Positions 25,894-34,106 of a stretch of 64,000 nt of DNA are shown one piece after another. Made by a program: the position numbers and the translations under genes. This stretch comes from Paenibacillus pabuli (GTDB lineage Bacteria > Bacillota > Bacilli > Paenibacillales > Paenibacillaceae): positions 434,001 through 498,000 of the forward strand of contig NZ_JBDOIO010000004.1 of the NCBI RefSeq assembly GCF_039831995.1. The letters are read 5' to 3'. How positions within the stretch are numbered: position 1 is the stretch's first letter; every line of letters starts with the position of its first letter. The notes under the pieces are model-generated. The model worked only from the letters and a program-made list of their open reading frames with translations. It searched no databases and was not told where the DNA came from.

Positions 25894-26671
25894 TATGAAC
25901 ACCATTGTTGGCTCCCATGATCTGTTAATGATTACCCTGGATACGTTAAGGTATGACGTAGCGAAGCTGGAGGAACCGAATTGTCCCCATCTGTGTGGAT
26001 CGGGTTCCTGGGAGAAACGCCATACGCCGGGAAGTTTTACATATGCAGCACATCACGCTTTTTTTGGCGGCTTCATGCCTACGCCTGCGAATACGGACAA
26101 AGCCTCGCATGTTCGGCTGTTTCATTCGCGAAATACCGGATTGAAGACTCATCCCCATACCTGGCTGTTTGATACACCGGATATCGTATCCGGTTTTGCG
26201 GCAGAAGGCTATCGCACAATCTGTATTGGCGGAGTCATTTTTTTTACGAAAAAAAATCCGCTGGCCAAAGTGCTGCCTGGTTACTTTCAGCAGAGTTATT
26301 GGCGAATGAATTTCGGGGTAACGAATCCTCGCTCAACAGAGCATCAGGTCCAGCATGCATTGAAAGTGCTTGATCAGATACCACAGGATGAAAAGGTATT
26401 TCTGTTTATGAATGTGTCCGCTATTCATGGCCCCAATCGCTATTTTGTGGAAGGGGCAAGGGAGGACTCTGTCCAGACGCAACGGGCTGCCCTTCGGTAT
26501 GTGGATCAGGCTCTGGGGCCATTGTTTGAAGCCATGCGGCAGCGCTCGCGGCCAACGTTCTGCCTTGCATTTTCCGATCATGGAACGGCGTATGGCGAAG
26601 ATGGGTATCAGGGACACAGACTGGCGCATGATGTCGTCTGGAATGTGCCTTATCGTGAATTTGTTTTATAG
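25886..26671 (+). CDS. STM4013 family hydrolase (alkaline phosphatase/sulfatase superfamily)
   Basis: A 261-residue protein. LLMITLDTLRYDVA near the N-terminus supplies metal-binding Asp, and FSDHGTAYGEDGY near residue 225 supplies the second metal pair (Asp-His), followed by GHRLAHDVVWNVPYREFVL. The sulfatase CxPxR signature is absent; in its place is GSFTYAAHHAFFGGF, where a Thr or Ser may be the nucleophile. It is short for a sulfatase (usually 450 or more residues), so it may be a phosphatase or phosphotransferase. The ATG at 25886 follows AAGGAG and overlaps the preceding stop; a longer in-frame opening from 25802 is buried in the ATP-grasp gene. Confidence 0.84.
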   Translation: MPDMNTIVGSHDLLMITLDTLRYDVAKLEEPNCPHLCGSGSWEKRHTPGSFTYAAHHAFFGGFMPTPANTDKASHVRLFHSRNTGLKTHPHTWLFDTPDIVSGFAAEGYRTICIGGVIFFTKKNPLAKVLPGYFQQSYWRMNFGVTNPRSTEHQVQHALKVLDQIPQDEKVFLFMNVSAIHGPNRYFVEGAREDSVQTQRAALRYVDQALGPLFEAMRQRSRPTFCLAFSDHGTAYGEDGYQGHRLAHDVVWNVPYREFVL

Positions 26672-26733
26672 AGAGAAGTGCAGCCATTTTAATTGTTCAT
26701 TAACGAAAACAACCGGAGACAGGGAGGAAACCG

Positions 26734-28128
26734 ATGGATAATCAGTCTGAGATCACAGCAACAGGTCATTCCGCAGCGTCCGGATCCCATACAACAACAG
26801 GTCTTAAGGAAGTACTGACCTTACCTTATCGCTCTTATTTATACTCTTATCCACATAAGACGGCATATCGGGAATTGGACCCGCCGCTACCCTTGGGGCC
26901 AATGTGGGAACGTGAGAATACCGACACGTATTTTTTATATATGCATATTCCGTTTTGCGCTGCCCGCTGCGGATTCTGTAATTTGTTCACTTTGCCGGAC
27001 CGGCGTGACGATACGCATGAACGTTATGTGGATGCACTGGAACGCCAGGCGAAGCAATGGGCACCCATTACCTCTCGCAGACCGTACTCCAGGTTTGCTA
27101 TTGGTGGGGGGACGCCAACATTGCTCAATGAGATTCAGTTGAATCGGTTGTTTGACATTGCGGAACATGTGATGGGGCTTGATCCTGCACATGCTTCCAT
27201 TTCAATAGAAACCTCGCCTGACACCGTGACTGAAGCGAAGCTCGCGTTATTGAAAGAACGTGGCGTGGACCGTGTCAGCATGGGGATCCAGAGCTTTATT
27301 GAAGCGGAGGCCGCAGCGATTTACCGCCCGCAGAAACCACAGGAAGTGGAGCGCGCACTGGAAAAGCTTACACGGTACGATTTTCCACTGTTGAATTTGG
27401 ATTTGATCTATGGTTTGCCCGGTCAAACGGTAGAGTCATGGCTGTATTCGCTTGAATGTGTTCTATCTTATGAACCTGGAGAGATTTTCATTTATCCGCT
27501 GTATACCCGCGAGAATACGATCGTGAAGCCGGAGGATATTCAGCGTCAGGGGCCGGATATCCGCATGCAGCTGTATACTGCCGCAAGAGAAGCATTAAAA
27601 AGCCGGGGGTATGTTCAGTATTCCATGCGCAGGTTTGCAAAAGTGTCATCCTCACTTGCAAGCAAAGAGCTGCTGCCCTACAGCTGCCAGGAAGAAGGCA
27701 TGGTTGGCCTTGGGTGCGGTGCCCGTTCGTATACCAGCGAAGTACACTATGCATCAAAATACGGGGTGAGTTATAAGGCTACGCAGAGCATTATCGCCGA
27801 TTATGTGGCTACCGAGAGATATGATGTAGCTGATTACGGTATTGTGCTGAGCAGGGAAGAGCAAAAACGCAGGTTTATATTAAAGGCACTGCTGCATCGG
27901 GAAGGTCTGACTTTGGCCGATTATCTCCAGCGGTTCGGAAGTGAAGTTATGACGGATTACGTCTGGCTCTCAGAACTGCTGACAGAGGGAATGGCTGTGA
28001 TCGAGCAGGAAAATGAACGCCAGGTCCTGCGTTTAACAGAAGTAGGTCTGGGATATTCCGATGCCATTGGTGATTGGTTGATATCTGCCGAGATTCGCGA
28101 ACAAATGGAAGGGTTTGTGTTCTCATGA
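26734..28128 (+). CDS. STM4012 family radical SAM protein (HemN-like)
   Basis: A 464-residue radical SAM enzyme. MHIPFCAARCGFCNLF near residue 70 holds the CxxxCxxC ligands of the 4Fe-4S cluster; FAIGGGTPTLL and VDRVSMGIQSF follow the HemN/HemW pattern, as does LDLIYGLPGQTVESW. The C-terminus (residues ~370-464) is a HemN-like helical domain. HemN oxidises coproporphyrinogen III and HemW carries heme, but membership of this five-gene cluster argues for another substrate. GGGAGGAAACCG precedes the ATG. The stop overlaps the next start by 4 bases. Confidence 0.88.
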   Translation: MDNQSEITATGHSAASGSHTTTGLKEVLTLPYRSYLYSYPHKTAYRELDPPLPLGPMWERENTDTYFLYMHIPFCAARCGFCNLFTLPDRRDDTHERYVDALERQAKQWAPITSRRPYSRFAIGGGTPTLLNEIQLNRLFDIAEHVMGLDPAHASISIETSPDTVTEAKLALLKERGVDRVSMGIQSFIEAEAAAIYRPQKPQEVERALEKLTRYDFPLLNLDLIYGLPGQTVESWLYSLECVLSYEPGEIFIYPLYTRENTIVKPEDIQRQGPDIRMQLYTAAREALKSRGYVQYSMRRFAKVSSSLASKELLPYSCQEEGMVGLGCGARSYTSEVHYASKYGVSYKATQSIIADYVATERYDVADYGIVLSREEQKRRFILKALLHREGLTLADYLQRFGSEVMTDYVWLSELLTEGMAVIEQENERQVLRLTEVGLGYSDAIGDWLISAEIREQMEGFVFS

Positions 28129-28994
28129 GAGCCACCTTGTATTATCGGGGGAAGCTGTCGTCCTGTAATTATGATTGTCCCTATTGTCCCTTTAGCAAAA
28201 CCGTGGATTCCAAGGAGACGCTGGAAACAGACGAACAGCAGTTGCGTCAGTTCGTGGAATGGGTGAAGGCTCAGGAAGAGGCTGGACACGAGTTGTCCAT
28301 TTTTTTCAATCCATATGGCGAGGCTCTGGTCCGGCGCTGGTACAGGGAAGCTATGGTTAAACTGTCGCATATGCGCCATGTCCATAAGATTGCTGTGCAG
28401 ACCAACCTGTCTGTGAAGCTGGATTGGGCCCGTGAACTGAATTCCGAGACAGCTGCCTTCTGGGCAACATACCATCCTCGTGAGACCAAAGAATCTTCTT
28501 TCGTGAAACAATGTCTTTCTTTACGTGAGATGGGTCTTGAATTCAGCGTGGGAACGGTGGGACTCCGCAGTGCATTTCCTGCCATTCAATCCATGAGAGA
28601 GGCGTTGCCGGACGATGTCTACATGTGGATCAATGCCTTTAAGGATAAGCCCCATTATTACGAGCCAGAAGAGGTGGCCTATTTGCGATCCATTGATCCG
28701 CTTTTTGAGGGGAACTTACAGGACTACGAGAGTTATGGCAAGGGCTGCGCGGCCGGCTCGGAGGTATTTTATGTGCAGGGATCGGGGCATGTAAAAAGAT
28801 GTTACAAGGATCGCCGGATCATTGGGCATTTGTACCGGGATGGTTTGGAAAAGCTGTCCGCGGATCGACCCTGCAGGATGAAAAAGTGCGGCTGTTATAT
28901 TGGATACGTCCATATGACGGACTCTCCATTCAGGGATATTTATGGCCGTGGCTTGCTTGAACGGAATCCGGAATCTCTTGTGATGAATCGATGA
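28125..28994 (+). CDS. STM4011 family radical SAM protein
   Basis: A 289-residue radical SAM enzyme starting at the ATGA overlap with STM4012. SCNYDCPYCPF (Cys14, Cys18, Cys21) is the 4Fe-4S site; IFFNPYGEALVRRWYR and TYHPRETK continue the barrel. The C-terminal third has a second cysteine group: KGCAAGSEVF, VKRCYKDRR, RPCRMKKCGCYIGY. That spacing resembles a SPASM or twitch auxiliary cluster, as in enzymes that modify peptides. Substrate unknown. It is the last gene of the cluster and is followed by a terminator. Confidence 0.86.
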   Translation: MRATLYYRGKLSSCNYDCPYCPFSKTVDSKETLETDEQQLRQFVEWVKAQEEAGHELSIFFNPYGEALVRRWYREAMVKLSHMRHVHKIAVQTNLSVKLDWARELNSETAAFWATYHPRETKESSFVKQCLSLREMGLEFSVGTVGLRSAFPAIQSMREALPDDVYMWINAFKDKPHYYEPEEVAYLRSIDPLFEGNLQDYESYGKGCAAGSEVFYVQGSGHVKRCYKDRRIIGHLYRDGLEKLSADRPCRMKKCGCYIGYVHMTDSPFRDIYGRGLLERNPESLVMNR

Positions 28995-29077
28995 TGTCTT
29001 GACGTAAGGTGGAGATTTATAAACGCTCATGAGGATGACTAAGACGCGATAATAATGTTCATAAGAAATAATATAGA

Positions 29078-29126
29078 GGGGTGCCTGGTGAATGCATACA
29101 TGCTGTTCACTGGGCACCCTTCTTTT
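29078..29126 (+). terminator. Terminator of the STM401x cluster
   Basis: GGGTGCCTGGTGAA (29078-29091) pairs with TTCACTGGGCACCC (with one G-T or mismatch) and is followed by TTCTTTT. It also lies just past the end of the convergent asparagine synthase gene. Confidence 0.8.
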
Positions 29127-29139
29127 AAACTACATTCTT

Positions 29140-30984
29140 TTAACGAATAGCAACCTTATATGTTCGTAACCAGGAGTTAATCTGTGTCAAGTAAGCAAAC
29201 AGCTGTGGACCAGACATCAGCTGCCCAAACCAGGGGAGATTGGAGGAAGCATCAGGTGACGAAGCCAGTTTGCGGATTTGAGCCTTGTCAATCAAAGGCA
29301 GAATCGGCGAAGAGGCATCATCAAGGATATCCAATACCTGCTGCTTAACAGCAGCCAAATACTGTGGATTATGTGTTTTGGGATAAGGACTCTTTTTACG
29401 ATACAAAACATCGTCAGGCAATACACCCTCCAACGCTTTTCGCAAGATCCCCTTCTCACGGCCGCCTGTTATTTTCATTTCCCAGGGAATGTTAAACACA
29501 TATTGGATCAGGCGATGGTCACAGTATGGCACCCGAACTTCGAGCCCTGCCCCCATACTCATTCGATCCTTCCGATCCAGTAAGGTAGGCATGAATCGGG
29601 TGATGTTCAGATAGGACATGACACGCATTTGTGCCGCTTTACCGGTTTCCCCATCCAGTAAAGGAACCTCAGCCACAGCATCCGAATACCGGTCGGCAAG
29701 ATAGTCCAGCGGTCTGATCCACTCCCGAATGTCTGCCGATAACAACCCTGCACGCATGTCAGGTGCTACCGACCAAGGGAAGGTTCCGGAATTCAGCATC
29801 TCGTCCCGATGGAACCAGGGATATCCTCCAAACACTTCATCGGCGGCCTCTCCCGAGATTGCGACGGTTGCCCCTTTTTTGATTTCTTTACAGAACAAAT
29901 AGAGTGAAGAATCCACATCAGCCATTCCGGGCAAATCCCGTACTAACATCGCCTGATTCAAGGCTTGAACCAATTCTCCATTCTCAATCTCGATCCAGTG
30001 ATGGTCTGTCTTCAGTTCATCCACCATACGCTGGATCCAGGGGCCATCTGCGCCGGGCTGGAACGAGTGCGCCTGGAAGTGCTTGGCATTATCCACATAG
30101 TCGACGGAATACGTACTAACTTGACCTTGACCGGTTCGGTTGTAATAGTCCACGGCCAGTGCTGACAGGGCGCTGGAGTCGAGGCCCCCTGACAGAAGGG
30201 AACAGACCGGAACGTCTGAAGCAAGCTGACGCTCGAGTGTATCCTGCAGCAGGCGCCGAACCTCGGCTGCAGTCGCATCCAGATCATGCTCGTGAGGCTG
30301 GCTTTCCAGCTTCCAATACGCGTAGGTTCGGATTCCATTCCGGTTGAAGATAAGCGCGTGTGCTGGTTTGAGCTCATTCAACGAAGAGTAGACACCGTGT
30401 CCAGGAGTCCTGGCCGGACCTACAATAAATACCTCTGCAAGACCCTCTGGACCGACCGCAGCTTCGACATCCGGGTGAAGCAAAAGGGATTTGGGTTCGG
30501 AGCCGAATACGAGAGCGTCTTTTGCGTTGCTGTAAAAGAGCGGTTTGACGCCAAGGCGATCACGTGCCATGAAGACCTGTTCGCGTCCTCCATCCCAGAT
30601 GGCAAAAGCAAAAATACCATTAAAACGGTCTACACATGCCGGTCCCCATTCGATATAAGAGGCGAGCAAAACTTCCGTATCACATTGAGTACGGAAATGG
30701 TGCCCCCGCTGAAGCAGTTCTTTTTTCAATTCGGGTGCATTGTATAGTTCTCCGTTATACACGACGGTATAGGAGGTGTCTCCCTGTAACGCATGCATGG
30801 GCTGAGCGCCGTTCTCCGGGTCCATTACGCTGAGCCGGCGATGTCCAAATGCACAAGGATTGGAGATCCATGTACCTGAAGCATCGGGCCCCCGGTTCGA
30901 CAAACTGTCCGTCATTCGGACCAGCAGCTCCGATTCCTGGGTCAAATCCCGATTCCACTGTATGAAGCCGGTTATACCGCACAT
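29140..30984 (-). CDS. asnB: Asparagine synthase (glutamine-hydrolyzing)
   Basis: A 614-residue class II amidotransferase making Asn from Asp, Gln and ATP. Cys2 (MCGITGF) is the glutaminase nucleophile; RGPDASGTW, YNGELYN and CDTEVLLASY follow in the N-terminal domain (to ~residue 210). The synthetase domain has the pyrophosphate loop CSLLSGGLDSSALSAL (near residue 260), and SGEAADEVFGGYPW. 614 residues matches B. subtilis AsnO rather than AsnB (632), but I cannot tell the paralogues apart with certainty. It converges on the STM401x cluster, so it is not part of that operon. Confidence 0.93.
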   Translation of the reverse strand: MCGITGFIQWNRDLTQESELLVRMTDSLSNRGPDASGTWISNPCAFGHRRLSVMDPENGAQPMHALQGDTSYTVVYNGELYNAPELKKELLQRGHHFRTQCDTEVLLASYIEWGPACVDRFNGIFAFAIWDGGREQVFMARDRLGVKPLFYSNAKDALVFGSEPKSLLLHPDVEAAVGPEGLAEVFIVGPARTPGHGVYSSLNELKPAHALIFNRNGIRTYAYWKLESQPHEHDLDATAAEVRRLLQDTLERQLASDVPVCSLLSGGLDSSALSALAVDYYNRTGQGQVSTYSVDYVDNAKHFQAHSFQPGADGPWIQRMVDELKTDHHWIEIENGELVQALNQAMLVRDLPGMADVDSSLYLFCKEIKKGATVAISGEAADEVFGGYPWFHRDEMLNSGTFPWSVAPDMRAGLLSADIREWIRPLDYLADRYSDAVAEVPLLDGETGKAAQMRVMSYLNITRFMPTLLDRKDRMSMGAGLEVRVPYCDHRLIQYVFNIPWEMKITGGREKGILRKALEGVLPDDVLYRKKSPYPKTHNPQYLAAVKQQVLDILDDASSPILPLIDKAQIRKLASSPDASSNLPWFGQLMSGPQLFAYLTQINSWLRTYKVAIR

Positions 30985-31176
30985 GGTTGTTCATCCTTTC
31001 TTAGTCGAGTCGTTGATCTGTGGAGTATTGCATGGCATGGAGCCAGCAAATGTTGTCTTTTTCGTCAGAAGTCGTAACAAATATATGCCGAAAGCAGGCA
31101 TAAAATGTCTGTCCTCTTCGGAAACTATATCTAGGGACAACGGCCTCAGCATGCCTGTGAAGGAGAGAATTGGACT

Positions 31177-31476
31177 GTGGACAAAACAACCTATTATGTC
31201 TCTGTGGGTGGACGTTCCGTTTTGCAGGATCAGCACGCAGCTGCTTATGAATGGGTTATTCAGGCGACACCTCAGGAAGTGGACCATTTAACGGGACTCC
31301 TCAACCTGATGCAGGAAAAAGAGGAAGAGGCTTTTCCAGGAATGGTATTCCCGTGGCCGGATACGCCAGAAGAATCTGTGAATCGGGCATATGAAGCTGT
31401 TTTACAGCAGGTGTATCACGAAATTTACCGTTTGGGAACGCCGGAGACAAGACAAGAGATCGAACAAAGTACATGA
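31177..31476 (+). CDS. Small conserved protein of unknown function
   Basis: A 99-residue acidic protein, GTG start with AAGGAGAG about 10 bases upstream. The sequence (VGGRSVLQDQHAAAYEWVIQ, then VDHLTGLLNLMQEKEEE and VNRAYEAVLQQVYHEIYRLG) suggests two or three helices and no membrane segment. It lies 20 bp before another small gene, so they are probably cotranscribed, and is divergent from asnB. I do not recognise a function. Confidence 0.72.
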   Translation: MDKTTYYVSVGGRSVLQDQHAAAYEWVIQATPQEVDHLTGLLNLMQEKEEEAFPGMVFPWPDTPEESVNRAYEAVLQQVYHEIYRLGTPETRQEIEQST

Positions 31477-31496
31477 AACGATAAGGAGCGATTACA

Positions 31497-31853
31497 ATGT
31501 ATGCAATTCAGGATGCCAAGATCCGCAGATTAACCGAGGTGGATGGATTGTCTTGTGCTGAAGTGGAGGTACAACCAGCGAATGCAGGAGATCCTTCTTT
31601 ATTAGTATATGTAGCGGCAACTCAGCCTGGAAGCACATTGGAAGTGGTAAGGATTGTACGCAACCATTCGGATGCTGTTCTGGACTGGTACAACAACAAT
31701 ATGCACACTGCCTTTGAGGATGCAACGGAAACGGCATTTGAGAACAGTGAAGGTGTAACGACAGGAGAAGATAAAGCCCGGTTTCAAAGTGAATTGTTTG
31801 CGTTTGGCCTGCTCGGCCCAACCCTTCAACGCTACTTAATTGGTCAGGCGTAA
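31497..31853 (+). CDS. Small conserved protein of unknown function
   Basis: A 118-residue protein with AAGGAGCG 6-7 bases before the ATG. The N-terminal half is beta-rich (LLVYVAATQPGSTLEVVRIV); the C-terminal half is helical and acidic (DWYNNNMHTAFEDATETAFE). No cysteines beyond one, and no membrane segment. Follows the 99-residue protein gene. Not recognised. Confidence 0.72.
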   Translation: MYAIQDAKIRRLTEVDGLSCAEVEVQPANAGDPSLLVYVAATQPGSTLEVVRIVRNHSDAVLDWYNNNMHTAFEDATETAFENSEGVTTGEDKARFQSELFAFGLLGPTLQRYLIGQA

Positions 31854-31923
31854 TCATCTTCCAGCATGGATAACGGAGCTAACCCGGAGCATACTACAAC
31901 CAAGTTCCGGGGAGGTGATTGCA

Positions 31924-32052
31924 ATGGCTTCCAAGTTTAAGAAAAACAAAGGAAACCTTTACGCGCATCATACCGAGTTTGCCGGGGAAGTGCTCGCCGT
32001 TAACAGCAAGCGTCCTACGCTAAGAAATCCATGGCGTAAGGGAAACAAGTAA
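31924..32052 (+). CDS. Very small basic protein
   Basis: A 42-residue, strongly basic peptide (MASKFKKNKGN to NPWRKGNK) with GGGGAGGTGATTGCA before the ATG and a terminator 12 bp after the stop. The good ribosome site and terminator support it as a real gene. It resembles in size and charge the small sporulation-type proteins of Bacillales, but I cannot name a family. A longer in-frame opening from 31840 overlaps the previous gene and has no site. Confidence 0.65.
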   Translation: MASKFKKNKGNLYAHHTEFAGEVLAVNSKRPTLRNPWRKGNK

Positions 32053-32063
32053 CCGGAATGAAG

Positions 32064-32093
32064 AACCCGCCGTTTTTTGGAAACGGCGGGTTT
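32064..32093 (+). terminator. Rho-independent terminator
   Basis: AACCCGCCGTTT and AAACGGCGGGTTT form a perfect GC-rich stem with a T-ending 3' side. It closes the small-gene operon. Confidence 0.85.
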
Positions 32094-32127
32094 CTGCATG
32101 TAATCAAACGTGCGGACAATGTAGAAG

Positions 32128-32421
32128 TTACGCATACTCACGAAGGACCTGAATCCCTTTAACGATGTTATATATAAAGCTTAATCCATAAATCACAAAG
32201 AACAGAATGACAAACCCGATGGCGCTACCGATGCTCTGGGAGGTAACGAAGAAATAAAAGAGGGGTATGGCAGCAAGAAACGGGAATACGTGTGAGAACA
32301 AGGCTCGCTTGGCATGTCCCTCAATATAGGCGTCTCGCGCAACAATCCAAATAATGATCGGGAACAGAAAAGGAGCGAAGAAAATACTGAAATAGGATAG
32401 GGCGGACAAAAGCTGTCTCAT
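32128..32421 (-). CDS. Small membrane protein, DUF4870-like
   Basis: A 97-residue protein with three hydrophobic stretches (LLSALSYFSIFFAPFLFPIIIWIV, VFPFLAAIPLFYFFV and AIGFVILFFVIYGLSFIYNIV), and a conserved polar segment HAKRALFSH between the first two. This is the layout of DUF4870 membrane proteins, function unknown. AAGGAGAGAATTGTT precedes the ATG on the minus strand. Confidence 0.8.
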   Translation of the reverse strand: MRQLLSALSYFSIFFAPFLFPIIIWIVARDAYIEGHAKRALFSHVFPFLAAIPLFYFFVTSQSIGSAIGFVILFFVIYGLSFIYNIVKGIQVLREYA

Positions 32422-32644
32422 AACAATTCTCTCCTTCTTTGAATGAATTCAGGTGTAAAGGTATGTATGCAAAAGATTACCCAGCCACGCTGACAATGAA
32501 TAGTCTGTGTTCAGTTTTGGTTGTACCCCTGGCATCAACAATAGTGCCTGCTAATCCAGATCATATTCGATCGGGGAGCAGCGTATGAAAATAATACGTA
32601 AAGGAATGAAACGGGATGCAATTTATTAATTTTTTATAAAAGTA

Positions 32645-32672
32645 TTGAAAAATATAGAAAACCGAGTATAAT
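32645..32672 (+). promoter_or_regulatory. SigA-type promoter of tRNA-Arg copy 1
   Basis: TTGAAA at 32645-32650, a 16-bp spacer, and a perfect TATAAT at 32667-32672, 36 bp before the tRNA. Confidence 0.75.
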
Positions 32673-32707
32673 AGAAATCGCGCCAAAAATTTTATCTATA
32701 CATACTT

Positions 32708-32781
<74 letters not shown>

Positions 32782-32787
32782 TTCAAA

Positions 32788-32812
32788 GAAGCTTCCTTCG
32801 GGAAGCTTTTTT
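32788..32812 (+). terminator. Terminator of tRNA-Arg copy 1
   Basis: AAGCTTCC-TTCG-GGAAGCTT followed by TTTT. The same hairpin sequence occurs at the outer end of the repeat array behind tRNA copy 2. From 32821 a segment GATGAGAACCCC plus GGTTCGTCGGAG also matches that array's spacer. Confidence 0.9.
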
Positions 32813-32953
32813 ACGTTCAAGGGATGAGAACCCCAAAGGTTCGTCGGAGTGTATATAGGTTTTACCTATGAATGAAATAGAAACTATATATTTTAATAAT
32901 AAATAAAAATATGCCACAATAATTCTATTCATACGAAAGCGACGGTGGTGCAG

Positions 32954-33727
32954 ATGAAATCAATTAACCAATGGCGAGCAGATGAGTATGATCACAAACT
33001 GGCATTTGTATCGGGATACGGAAAAAGTTTAATTTCATGGCTTCAACCTCAAAAGGGAGAACGTATTCTTGATTTAGGCTGTGGAACGGGTGACTTGACA
33101 CATGAAATCGCTAAGTCACAAGCAGAGGTAGTTGGTATGGATGCCTCTCCGAACATGATACAACGGGCGAGAAAGAAGTTTCCTGAAATCACATTCGTGG
33201 AAGGGGACGGACACCGATTCGAGGCAAGCAAACCCTATGATGCAATCTTCTCCAATGCGGCACTGCACTGGATGAAGAACCCTGGTCTTGTCGTAGAAAG
33301 CATATGGAAGGCACTGAAGCCTGGCGGACGTCTGGTAGCGGAGTTCGGTGGAAAGGGGAACGTGCAGACCATAGTAAATGCACTGGAAGCCGTGCTCGAA
33401 CAAAAAACAGGAATCCATGCTGCAGATCGCAATCCGTGGTACTTTCCAACGATCGGTGAGTACAGCTCCATTTTGGAGGGAAGAGGATTCCTGGTTCGTC
33501 AGGCCTATCTTTACGACCGTCCTACCCAACTTCAAGATGGAGAAAAGGGTGTTGAGGGGTGGTTGGCTCATTTTGGAGGAGACTATTTTGCTGGTTTAAG
33601 TAAGGAACAAATCGAGGAAGTTTGTCTTGAAACGAGTAAAATAGTGTTACCCAAGCTGTGGATAGATGATGCAATCTATGCCGATTATAAGCGTTTGCGT
33701 GTGGAGGCTGTAAAACCAGAGTGGTGA
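32954..33727 (+). CDS. Class I SAM-dependent methyltransferase (trans-aconitate methyltransferase-like)
   Basis: A 257-residue methyltransferase. Motif I ILDLGCGTGDLTHEIA (residues ~41-56), VVGMDASPNMI with the ribose-binding Asp, then EGDGHRFEASKPYDAIFSNAALHWM and LKPGGRLVAEFGGKGNV. The layout resembles Tam (trans-aconitate 2-methyltransferase), but the substrate cannot be read from sequence. The ATG at 32954 is preceded by only a weak site (CGGTGGTG); a GTG nine bases upstream is an alternative. First gene inside the segment bounded by the two tRNA-Arg genes. Confidence 0.88.
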   Translation: MKSINQWRADEYDHKLAFVSGYGKSLISWLQPQKGERILDLGCGTGDLTHEIAKSQAEVVGMDASPNMIQRARKKFPEITFVEGDGHRFEASKPYDAIFSNAALHWMKNPGLVVESIWKALKPGGRLVAEFGGKGNVQTIVNALEAVLEQKTGIHAADRNPWYFPTIGEYSSILEGRGFLVRQAYLYDRPTQLQDGEKGVEGWLAHFGGDYFAGLSKEQIEEVCLETSKIVLPKLWIDDAIYADYKRLRVEAVKPEW

Positions 33728-33798
33728 TATCTAGTGTTTATATACCTTGTTAAATGAAACTAAAATGAATATCACTCTTTAAAGTTAGTGTCTTGGAA

Positions 33799-33841
33799 GG
33801 ATCATAATTCTCATACTTCAATGAGGATTATGGTCTTTTTT
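33799..33841 (+). terminator. Terminator in the 379-bp gap before the subtilase gene
   Basis: GATCATAATTCTCAT pairs, with a mismatch, with ATGAGGATTATGGTC across a 6-base loop, followed by TTTTTT. The remaining ~260 bp to 34106 are AT-rich; no clear promoter was found. Confidence 0.7.
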
Positions 33842-34106
33842 CCTATGAACTATTTTTTAATTCAATATCGTCATCGACAAATAAATACAAATCCGTTATT
33901 TTTCTCTTACTCAAGAACCATATAAGTAATTTTTATATCATATCTGTAATTATTTAGAAGGAAAATTCGATATTTTAGTAGAATAATTTACCAAGGGTCA
34001 ATCTTCTTGCGGATGGGATGGTGACTTATACAAGTATTGCAGTACTTGTTCAGGCAAGGCCCCAGCGATTGGTGAGGTATTCATATTAAGAAGGAGGGGC
34101 ATAGCC

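Noticed and set aside
26734..28128. Heme enzyme HemN/HemW because of the radical SAM HemN-like sequence
   Set aside because: Gene order matches the STM4011-4015 cluster and it is 25 kb from the hem operon; treated as STM4012 family.
29140..30984. asnB as a sixth member of the STM401x cluster
   Set aside because: It is convergent, separated by a terminator, and a common housekeeping gene.
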